NCBI GenBank assembly: GCA_032718475.1
Contig: JAUCBJ010000754.1
Span: forward strand, 1-64,000
Direction: 5' to 3'
From: Nemertoderma westbladi
Lineage: Eukaryota; Xenacoelomorpha; Nemertodermatida; Nemertodermatidae
DNA length: 64,000 nucleotides
The number at the start of each line of letters is the position of its first letter. Within the stretch, counting starts at the first letter, position 1. The notes beneath the pieces were generated by a model that was not told the origin of the DNA, did not search any database, and saw only the letters and a program-made list of their open reading frames with translations. Shown one piece after another: positions 25,601 to 32,808 of this stretch. A program made the position numbers and the translations under genes.

Positions 25601-25819
25601 GTTCTCTATAAACCCCTTAGAAAATGGAGTCCATTAATCCATAAGGGTTTAATTTGTCATAGATCGAGAATCCAGACTGTCGACATAAACTCACAGTTTA
25701 GGTTCCCAGTGATAATCCCTAGTCATCCAATAGAATTGCAAAGAGCGATTTTATGGGATATACACAAGAGGTTGCATCACGCGGGAAGGTTACACTGTTT
25801 GTCGACAGCGAGACAGTGA
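22601..25819 (+). CDS. pol: protease end, reverse transcriptase, RNase H, integrase start
   Basis: Open from 22601, with the first ATG at 22673. The reverse transcriptase carries CDIEAMFHQV (first catalytic Asp, near residue 347 from 22673) and YMDDG (near 427). RNase H carries LFSDAS (near 608), PRAELQAA and YWTDASL (near 681), with NPADITSRG downstream; this RT-RNase H arrangement is BEL/Pao-type. An acidic stretch (about 22800-23030) precedes the RT, and a Ser/Lys/Pro-rich linker (about 25010-25330) separates RNase H from integrase. The integrase zinc-binding start, HKRLHHAG, appears just before a TGA at 25817-25819. The frame continues open after that stop. Confidence 0.93.
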   Translation, partial: VPIAQEYFDKLRIPRHQVGYRNVSMLIGAEQLIAHQIWETRPAEPHVNGPHAHRTILGWYTRVPMSYEFTGGDKPMDRYDELQPITQPPLVEPPDIDEFRRTCIDHYSDFSESDEELIPDNVRLSEPLHNDRTDSEPEDYCYQTRGSGSAAHATYLSNVLTYTDIVEGQVAKYRDLDIFQYSEEELQKELIRQDLETGARTVEWLDRDAMEPGGYDLAMSTDEKRSLEMMEDTIRLLPTGHFEVGMLWRRQPPKLENNYNLALKRLNGVRARLLKNPDIREKYCAQINNYFAKGFAGKVEDPDLVTDQTYYLPHHYVTHPDKPDKVRVVNDCAAVYRGMSLNSELMDGPNLNNYLIGILLRFRQRRFAFTCDIEAMFHQVRACKADQDSLRFLWYENEDLSGPVVIYQMYVRIFGARDSPNGTLFVLMKTATAQIGKYPVEVIESILRNFYMDDGLVSKDTAEQAIEVAHGLQECLATGGFPLTKFTTNSEALLESFPVKDRGSGDIELGVEPIPMARVLGFAWNPNTDKFQVRVRFEPSSPDKVLTKRICLSTLSRLFDPMNFISPVILQARACMRKIWLSDIEWDEPISPIHAKQWREWEAELHLLKNIDVPRSYFPNQLVFPADLELHLFSDASDTGFGMVAYLRREVSQDKFETAFVTSRSKTMPVKYMTVPRAELQAAVVSVEVSKQITEELDTTLTLFYWTDASLVLVYIAADNIALKTFVANRRAQIVDFSTKEQWRHCPGVLNPADITSRGAMPAEFCQEESQEFWLHGPDFLTRTQEYWPERLKIVTNPMPEDAEVKVEKVSKSKSKAKLKSLEQPEESLERPEESLERPGDLSDQQTYVTTRSGRVSYDVKPPLQTKPESQLVSDGQKMTDTMDPLVSKPAGLDSKLPLVSGQPSLALEPCSIYDKLLNSSASWLTICKRTAWLSRYISYLCLKHSEHLREPSSTNSERIQKLKQPLTEDEIDQAELKHLKHYQMCAFPKEFHLLSAQRPVLYKPLRKWSPLIHKGLICHRSRIQTVDINSQFRFPVIIPSHPIELQRAILWDIHKRLHHAGRLHCLSTARQ

Positions 25820-26221
25820 TTCATTCTATTGCAGCCAAGCAGGGCAGTAGGCACTATGTATGACGCCTGTCTGGTTTGCAAGAGAGTGAACGCCAGAGTA
25901 TTGGAACAGGAAATGGCTGAACTCCCGGAAGCGAGAGTGCAGGCATATGACCCACCCTTTACGAACACAGGGGTGGACTGTTTTGGTCCGATTGAAGCAA
26001 AGAGTGGACGGCTGACCCACAAGCGATGGGGTCTGCTACTGACATGCATGGCTAGTAGAGCCATACACATTGAGCGTGTGGCAGACATGTCGACCAAATC
26101 TCTGCTCCTGGCCTTAAAGAGATTTATGGCCAGGAGAGGACTAGTAAAGGCGTTTTACTCTGACAAGGGTACAAACTTTGTCGGAGGGAATAGCGAGTTG
26201 AACGCGGCTCATAAAGTTTGA
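25820..26221 (+). pseudogene. integrase fragment after an in-frame stop, C-terminally truncated
   Basis: Same frame as pol, downstream of the TGA at 25817-25819. It has the CLVC half of the HHCC zinc site, the first catalytic Asp in GVDCFGP and the second in YSDKGTNF. It ends at 26219-26221 before the catalytic Glu expected about 35 residues after the second Asp, and the usual BEL/Pao C-terminal integrase domain is missing. The sequence to 26426 does not resume it in any frame I can read. Integration by this copy would need integrase supplied by a relative. Confidence 0.9.
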
Positions 26222-26426
26222 AAGTCAGGAATGTTTGACTAGCAAGTGCATTCAAATTCGCGCAGCCGATGGTGTGACTCATGTGTTTATGCGCGTGAGG
26301 GCGGATCGAGAGAGACCGGAGCCCATCATAACGACACAATATCGGAGGGGGAAGGATCCTAGGGAGCAGATTTTGGAGGTATGCAGGCGAGGAGGTATGC
26401 ACTGAGCGGAGCGTATCGACGCCAGG
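26222..26426 (+). other. Junction between truncated integrase and extra frame
   Basis: 205 bp with no recognisable domain and stops in all forward frames, including TGA at 26403-26405 in the frame of the following ORF. It marks where integrase ends and the unrelated downstream frame begins, a likely recombination junction. Confidence 0.5.
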
Positions 26427-28460
26427 ATGCTACCCAAGAAGGTTAGAGAGGCTATTCTCAACCAAGATTACGTCAAGGTGGGATCAGGAGTCCAGAGCGA
26501 TTTGGAGAGTGATTTCAACGCCATGACTGATTTGGAAGATAGATTGCCGAGACCGTTTGTCGACACCAAGCTATTGTTGCTATGGGCACAGGATATTGGA
26601 ATTTATAGAGAGTATCCCAACTCTGCCAAGACTGGTATGGGCTTTATAGCACATTTGTTGTATAATTGGGACTTTAAGTTAAAGACGCAGAAGAAATACG
26701 AGGAGGCGTATGGCGAATACAACACGCCACCGGGAGCGGAGTTCAAATCCCACTTCAAGCGGCAAGCGTTAGTGTATTGGAACATTTGCGCGCCACCCCG
26801 TGCGTCGCTACAATATTATTTGGTGCTTGAGTCGAACACGGTGATTTGTTTATTAGCGGATATCGTTGCGCGAGTTTTGAAGCGTCATCCATTGGTATTC
26901 GGAGGAGATCAATACGTTCGCTCGAAAGGGGGAATCCAATCCGACGTGATGAAGCGTTTCTTAACCCCGTTCTTTAACCAATCGTTGGAGAATACGTCGA
27001 TGGTTAAGAGAGGATTAGCGATATTCGAAGGAGTATATCGACAGAACATCGGAGATTTGGGAGACCGACCGTCGATGGAATATCCGACGCCAGAGGCCTT
27101 GGAGAAGTGGTTCGGGAATCAAACCCGCGGGTTTGGTACTCCCTTCCACTCGGAGGCTGATAGACCCGTTAAGGAGGGTTGGCCGGAGACGTTAGTAGAG
27201 GTGTTCGGAGTAGATCTTCCGGTGGAGAAGACATATCCGAAACGAACGCGGGAGGAAATATTGGAGATAGAGGACAAGGGCGAGGATGTTTACTTTGTTC
27301 CGGATCGACAACCGCTGACCGGAGAGGACGACATCGTATTAGACATTGGGAAAGAAGGAAGTGCGAAACCGATTGGAGACCTCATATACGAGAGGGCCTG
27401 GTTTCCACAAGCGCGTAGGTGCAAGTTGTGCGGCAGCACAAGGCACAATCAAAAATCGTTCGATGCGGTAGTAGAGGCGGCGCATAAGGTCTGCCGTTGG
27501 TGTAATGAGACCGACCATTCGTTTCACATGTGCACCGTCTTCATTTCTCAATGCAGATACTGTGGGGTAAAGGGACATCGCAGCGCGAGATGTCAGCTGC
27601 GAGACGATTCCTTCCAAAACCACAGCGCTAACCTACTTCGGGAGATGCTAGATAAGTGGGAGGGTGTGGCCGACTACCACATCCAAGCGCAGATGCGTTG
27701 GTTACCATTTAAGGCGGGATACGGGTTTTGGGCAGTAGACCCATCTCACGTTGCGTATGAGCCGTATCTACAGTCTTTGCCACAATATCAGGAGCTCATC
27801 TTGACTGCTCAAGACCTTCCACAGAACACTGGAGTAATTGTTGTTCGGGAATACTTTAGACAACTAAATATGGATAACAAGTACACTTGGAACTTCGTTG
27901 CCATTTGCGTTCGAATCACGAAGGGTGTATTTTCGGAAACTAGAAAGGTGGTACGCGCGCGAGGGGATTGGAGGATGGCGGCTATACAATACCGCAACGA
28001 TTTCTTGTTGACTCATGTACCAGTGGGGTCATTGACCGCTGAGAGGATACAGGAGCAGAGAATCGCAGCGACCACAGCGACAACCGCTGGAGCTCAAGGC
28101 TCGCGGAAAGAACCAGGAGGAGAGGTCCAAGACAAGCGTCAAGTCAAGGACGACCACTACCATTCGATAATAGAGGCACAGCGATTGCAGTGCAAGGCGC
28201 AGGGGGCGTCGGAAAAGGCGCGCGTGCAATTGCAGAAAGAAGAGTTGGCGGAAGCGACCGCAGGAGCACGACAATCGGGACGAGGCCGAGGTAGAAGTAC
28301 CAGCCGGGATTCTGTCGGGGCTCAGGGAATATCGTCGCCGGTTCCGGGGAGTGACGCCTCACGGACGCCGTCAACAGAATCTACTAGAGGACGCTTAGTG
28401 TATCTGGGAAGAGGGCGAAAGAGAGGAGCGAGCCCAAAGAACCCAGGAGCGGGTCAGTAA
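26427..28460 (+). CDS. Extra 677-residue zinc-knuckle protein in the env position
   Basis: An intact 677-codon frame between the truncated integrase and the 3' LTR. Residues about 332-389 hold three tandem knuckles. CKLCGSTRH has the CX2CX4H start but Phe at the last Cys position; CRWCNETDHSFHMC and CRYCGVKGHRSARC are perfect CX2CX4HX4C. The N-terminal 330 residues are mixed helical and unrecognised. The C-terminal 150 are basic and low-complexity, with Arg-Gly stretches (GRGRGRSTSRD, LGRGRKRG). I see no signal peptide, membrane segment or fusion peptide, so it is not an envelope protein. The knuckles and RG tail suggest nucleic-acid binding, as in a nucleocapsid or a captured host RNA-binding protein. 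The gag-pol GTAAG enrichment is absent here, which fits a separate origin. Confidence 0.75.
   Translation: MLPKKVREAILNQDYVKVGSGVQSDLESDFNAMTDLEDRLPRPFVDTKLLLLWAQDIGIYREYPNSAKTGMGFIAHLLYNWDFKLKTQKKYEEAYGEYNTPPGAEFKSHFKRQALVYWNICAPPRASLQYYLVLESNTVICLLADIVARVLKRHPLVFGGDQYVRSKGGIQSDVMKRFLTPFFNQSLENTSMVKRGLAIFEGVYRQNIGDLGDRPSMEYPTPEALEKWFGNQTRGFGTPFHSEADRPVKEGWPETLVEVFGVDLPVEKTYPKRTREEILEIEDKGEDVYFVPDRQPLTGEDDIVLDIGKEGSAKPIGDLIYERAWFPQARRCKLCGSTRHNQKSFDAVVEAAHKVCRWCNETDHSFHMCTVFISQCRYCGVKGHRSARCQLRDDSFQNHSANLLREMLDKWEGVADYHIQAQMRWLPFKAGYGFWAVDPSHVAYEPYLQSLPQYQELILTAQDLPQNTGVIVVREYFRQLNMDNKYTWNFVAICVRITKGVFSETRKVVRARGDWRMAAIQYRNDFLLTHVPVGSLTAERIQEQRIAATTATTAGAQGSRKEPGGEVQDKRQVKDDHYHSIIEAQRLQCKAQGASEKARVQLQKEELAEATAGARQSGRGRGRSTSRDSVGAQGISSPVPGSDASRTPSTESTRGRLVYLGRGRKRGASPKNPGAGQ
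27120..27135. repeat. Dispersed GC-rich palindrome, perfect copy in the extra ORF
   Basis: CAAACCCGCGGGTTTG is a perfect 16-bp palindrome. Similarity to the 3' untranslated copy (28617-28632) extends through the following bases (ggtttgg, tactccc/ttcac), about 38 bp in all, so these two copies are related by more than chance palindromy. Confidence 0.75.
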
Positions 28461-28949
28461 TACATTATAGCACAGGGCGACAGACTCTAGATATATACAT
28501 CATCGTCGCTCTGATGTATATTGTAGCATTTAGAAATATTCGACTAGACTCATATACACTAGTTGCGTTGTTTTGAATTTATATTGTGAGAGAGGCGAAG
28601 GAGGTGATTGGGGAGACAAACCTGCGGGTTTGGCTTACTCCTTTCACTTACCCTAGCAAAATTATTTTATATTTGATCTTGTATGTAGTAATCATTATGT
28701 AGTACGAACGAGAAACAATAATTTTGTAAATTTAATTTGTATGTAATAATCGTTAAACAGTGAGAGAGATAATATTTTGTAAATTTAATTTGTATGCAAT
28801 TCCATTATGCAATATCTATGGCAATATTTGTAAATAGTAGAATTATTGTGTTATTTAGATTATTTGAAAGAAATTTATTTTGTTTGTATACATCACCTTA
28901 TACTCTTCTACAGTTGGAGGGAAACATTGTATGATTTCCCTTGGAGCGG
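28461..28949 (+). other. 3' untranslated region of the element
   Basis: It contains a perfect 10-bp hairpin, ATATACATCA / TGATGTATAT (28493-28502 and 28512-28521, 9-base loop) just after the ORF stop, and a copy of the dispersed GC palindrome (28617-28632). A direct repeat of about 25 bp beginning tttgtaaatttaatttg occurs near 28723 and 28773. The polypurine tract expected at the LTR edge is weak: ggagcgg touches the LTR, and ggaggg lies about 35 bp upstream. Confidence 0.6.
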
Positions 28950-30947
28950 TGTTACAGTATATGGCGCTGTATCCACATTATTAGCCATTATACAGTACAA
29001 TATATTAGTCCATTATACAGTACGCAATATTAGTCCGTTATGCAGTATAATATTATAGATAAGGTATAATAGCGCAATGACATTTAGATAAGGAAATTGA
29101 AACGCCCATATATTTGAATTCATCCATTTTGTATAGTATGTAGCCCTACCTATGTAATTTTGTATTAGGATATAAGTAGATAGTTCCAGGGTAGCAAGTT
29201 CAGTTGGACCCTGGATTTTGGGCTTGCTGTTATTAGTCTTGATGGGCTAGCTATCGCGTGTCGTAATTTCCTATAATTGCGCTAAATTAATGTTTGTGCA
29301 TCATGTTATTAGTACCGCTAAATTAAGCACCGGCAAAATTACCTTATATGGTGACGTTTTGAGGGTTTGAGAAGCAATAGGGCTACAATCCGGCTTTCTT
29401 ATTGGACTAACGGCTTCCAGGTTGGTCTAATGATAAGCGCGGATTGAAGAGCCAATGAGTGAGCGATTGCATCACCCTTCTCGGATCACATATAAATTGG
29501 CGGTTTGCCGGTAGAGCTGTACTACAACAACAACGACAATACCCCAATAACCTTACCCACTCACTCAGACATATTTAGTACCATTAAGTTAGAAGTATAT
29601 TTTGCGTATTTTCTGCAATTTTCTACCTTTTGATTAATTTTCTTGGAATGATTCGTTAGTGCTATTATTCTCAATTGCGTTTCTCAATCAATCCTATCGA
29701 TTACTGCTAATTACAACCGGAACTATGATTTCTACCCCTTTTGTAAATGGTTCTATGTGATTCATTTCTACGCAATAATCCTAAGGGATTTTCTGGGACT
29801 ATCAGACTTTGTGATTTGCATGCGCCGCTACGGTAGCTATTCAATAAATGGAGAGCTAAGGTGCCGGTAGGCGGTGGGCGCATCGGGGGGTTGGGCGACT
29901 AAGGGAGAGCGGAGGATTCAAAAGCGGGCAACGCTGGCGGGGGGTCACCGTTGCGGTCGGGCGTTTCGCACTGTAGCATGCAGACCATTCGCCGGTACAG
30001 TAATTAGGGGGCTGATGATCCAGGTTTTGTCTCTATTTAGTATTAGGGGGGCAAGAATCGGGTTAGTTAGGAAGCCTAGATGTACCCGGGAGAGGCCTGC
30101 ACGTATTGCAGTGTGAAGTGTGGAGTACGAAGAGTGAATCGCACAACTGTGGGCTACACGGTAGTTAACTGCATAATTGCGAGCTGTGATTGCTGGCGCT
30201 GATTGGTGTGTTACTGAAGTGTGCCTATGATTACGAATGCTTAGGTAGGCGCCCCTTTCTCTTTGATTGATTTCTATTTCTTAGTTACAACAAATAATTA
30301 CTGATTAGGTCAAAGTAATACAGTATTTTAGACTGTTACTAGCGAAACAGAGAGAAAGCCGCCCCAATATTAGATTATTACAACAACATATCCATTGGGT
30401 AAGAAAGTGGAGGAGAGCCAGCCCGTCTCTTAATTTTTTACTTTATATTACGCGATCAATTTTCACTCATCTCGTCATGAACCCAACATGTATGTAACCT
30501 TTTGTTAAATTTGTTGGTTATGCGTTTGCGGTTGTTTGGGCGGAGTGTGGTAGGCCTACACTTTTCACACTTAAATATTTTGGTTGTGAAATGTTACAGG
30601 GCATAGCGATCTGAGATATTTCATTTATATTTTATTATGAGAGGAAGAAGAACATACAACGTTATTTACTATGTAACAATATAATTGTTTTCGGGTTTAA
30701 TTTGGAAGCCTCCCCAAATAGTTGATATACAATTATAATTTAAAATTATTTCCATGGTCATGGTCATTCACCCGTCTTTAGTTAGAAATTTGTTTGCATG
30801 AAAGACAGTTTAGTTTAGTTTTTACTGATTTATTATCTCTTATCTGACTGGGGTAATAATAAAGGATAGGATAAATGGAAGCAAAGTGTGACAGTAACAA
30901 ATATTTCAACGTCACCCTAGCATGTCTTAAGAATATGATATATCAAA

Positions 30948-30996
30948 GGGGGAAGTTTGGATTCACTGCATAAATGCAGTTCACCAAACTTCCCCC
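30948..30996. repeat. 49-bp nested hairpin
   Basis: The outer arms GGGGGAAGTTTGG (30948-30960) and CCAAACTTCCCCC (30984-30996) are perfect complements. Inside them ACTGCA and TGCAGT pair again around TAAA. The nearly perfect dyad could extrude as a cruciform or fold as RNA. The G-rich arm's complement recurs partly just downstream (acttccccctt). Confidence 0.9.
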
Positions 30997-31796
30997 GAAT
31001 GCACACTGTAACTTCCCCCTTCCCCAAAATATCCACTGTTGAATTAATTTGAAGCGATATAATAAGTACAAAATTGTGCGAGTTTTTAATTGTGTGGTCC
31101 AATTGTTATTTGATTTCTATTTATTATTTAAAGTGCATTTAATATCACACTGGTTTTTAGAATATTATACTATACAACCTTATGTTTTATTAATTTACCC
31201 AATCGAAGCCTCACAAGGGCCGGTTATTTGTACGCATATCCCCTAATGCGCTCAGTAAGGTTCAAACAACATATTAATATGAAAATAAAGTATCTGCAAA
31301 GAAAATAACCCAATACTATATAATTTGACCTTATTAAAAAATTTGCACTTTTGCACACTTATTTGTACAAATGCACTTTAGCAGATCGTAATGGTGGCTC
31401 TTATTTAACAAACTTATGTTTATCCTCTACCGATCTACGATGGTGTATGATCAAGTGTCAGTCGCTAAAAGTGTCAAAAATCCAATTTAATAAATCTGGA
31501 TTTGCGATTTTGGACCATATTCATGGACATTTTAAGTCACTTTATAGACATAAAAAGTTAAACAAATGTTACGATTATAGTTAGAAATCATTCCAAACTA
31601 CATTTTAATCCAAATAATAACATTCTACGATGAATAGAACTGGAAATAATAGTGTTTGAAATATCGAAAAAATGTGCACTATTTAAGTGCATTTTGCACT
31701 AAGTGCACATAAGTCTTTTCCCAAGTCTTATCCTATTTCACACACTACAATCTATCCTCTATCCAATGAAAAAAGTTTCAGATTAAACGGCCCTGT

Positions 31797-31996
31797 AGAA
31801 CCGAAGTTATTTATGTTTAAAAATAGTCACTCGAAAATTTCAAATTCTCTTGGTCACATAGTCTAGTGGTTATCAATCACGTTAATGAAACCTAAGTTCG
31901 CGGGTTCGAAATCCAATATTGACCTGACCATTCTTAATTTTTTTGCAAAAAAAATTATTTTTATTTTTTCACTAAAATCGCTCTAACTTCGGTTCT
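31797..31996. repeat. 200-bp unit with 13-bp terminal inverted repeats around a tRNA-like core
   Basis: AGAACCGAAGTTA at 31797-31809 is the exact reverse complement of TAACTTCGGTTCT at 31984-31996. The tRNA-like segment sits between them. The layout suggests a small mobile unit, but 13 bp is short and no target duplication was identified. Confidence 0.55.
31852..31924 (+). pseudogene. tRNA-like sequence (pseudogene or SINE head)
   Basis: 73 bases, the length of a tRNA body. It has an A-box-like stretch (TAGTCTAGTGGTTA) and a B-box match (GGTTCGAAATCC versus GGTTCGANNCC). The ends GGTCA / TGACC can form five acceptor-stem pairs. The T stem is largely unpaired and I cannot fold a convincing anticodon arm, so I assign no amino acid. 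T runs follow near 31936. Best read as a decayed tRNA or a tRNA-derived SINE with Pol III promoter boxes. Confidence 0.6.
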
Positions 31997-32808
31997 GGTG
32001 GTCCAAATTCAATAAAATCTCTTAGTAATTAGTACGCTGTTACATATTTGTGACTGTAATTAGTTAGTGAAATTAAGAATTAGTACGCAGCATAGCGGAG
32101 AGTAGCTAAGGTAATAATTAGAGTACCGTAAACTATTCACGCTGAGCGGTTATTTGCATTAGCGGGAAATAAGCTAGATCGCATTATTCAGTACGCACAA
32201 CACACTAGTAATTTGCTGGCCTAAAGCCAGCTGCAGGCAAGTTTAGACCCAGAGCGGTATTACCCACGTAGAGACAAAATACTGTACCATTTTTGATTAT
32301 ATTAAATATTCTCGCATTCATACATTCCGTTAGGGAACCCCCAGTATTCGCGATTAGAAAAGACGTAGGCATTATCGTATTTCAATAGTAAATTTAGGCA
32401 TAAGAATACTCTGAGTGCAAAGCCTCTCGCACTCGTCTTAAGTAAGCTTAGGGAGCCGACTCGGGTTTATTGTTTTGGTTATTCCCGCGTGGCTCATAGA
32501 TTCGAACAGTTAGCTCTCTGTCGAGCGATCGGCAGAGAAAGGAACAAGCGATTTTGCAGGAGTTGTGTAAATTTAGTAAAATATATTAGCGGACGGCAGA
32601 TTAGCGCCATCCAACGGTAAATAGCGGTTTTGTATTTAGCAGCCCTACAATTTAGTAATAGCACGCTCCTGATCGCCTTTACTTAACAGTAGAGCAGTCT
32701 TTGTGTCTTATTGGTTAGGCGGGAACTCATTAGGTTGGCAGAGAAGTATACGGGTATTTGTCTGTTCAACAGTTCTGCTGTTAGTATAGGGGTCGCGGTT
32801 GTTTATCA

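Larger units (their letters stand above)
30349..32018. mobile_element. 1,670-bp segment private to the 3' LTR, type unknown
   Basis: AT-rich sequence replacing 36 bp of the LTR, found by comparing the two LTRs. It contains a strong hairpin at 30948-30996 and a tRNA-like segment at 31852-31924 enclosed by a 13-bp inverted repeat. Short open frames (60-77 codons) have no recognisable product. The ends (agagaga... / ...tctct) hint at a very short inverted repeat, but no target duplication is evident. It could be one compound insertion or several. Confidence 0.55.
14097..32808 (+). mobile_element. BEL/Pao LTR retrotransposon inserted in the 24-bp array
   Basis: An 18.7-kb element bounded by direct LTRs that start TGTTAC and end TTATCA, flanked by a 5-bp AGATC duplication. 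Internal order is gag (DUF1759-like domain, zinc knuckles), aspartic protease, reverse transcriptase, RNase H and a partial integrase, which is the BEL/Pao order. An unrelated zinc-knuckle frame follows. Outside the two large insertions the LTRs differ by about 1% by eye, so insertion is fairly recent. The coding region is broken by frame changes and a stop, and integrase lacks its C-terminal half, so this copy looks unable to move alone. It lies antisense to the host gene, inside its intron. Confidence 0.95.
28950..32808 (+). mobile_element. 3' LTR of the BEL/Pao element
   Basis: Starts TGTTAC and ends TTATCA against the right AGATC duplication. It lacks the 1,128-bp insertion of the 5' LTR. 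Instead it has a 1,670-bp segment (30349-32018) in place of 36 bp of the 5' LTR (16624-16659). Removing both private segments gives the same core length, about 2,225 bp, for both LTRs, which supports these boundaries. Confidence 0.93.

Noticed and set aside
26427-28460. Envelope gene
   Set aside because: No signal peptide, transmembrane segment or furin-like site. Its zinc knuckles and RG tail point to nucleic-acid binding.
31852-31924. Functional tRNA gene
   Set aside because: Length and promoter boxes fit, but the T stem is mostly unpaired and no anticodon arm is convincing.
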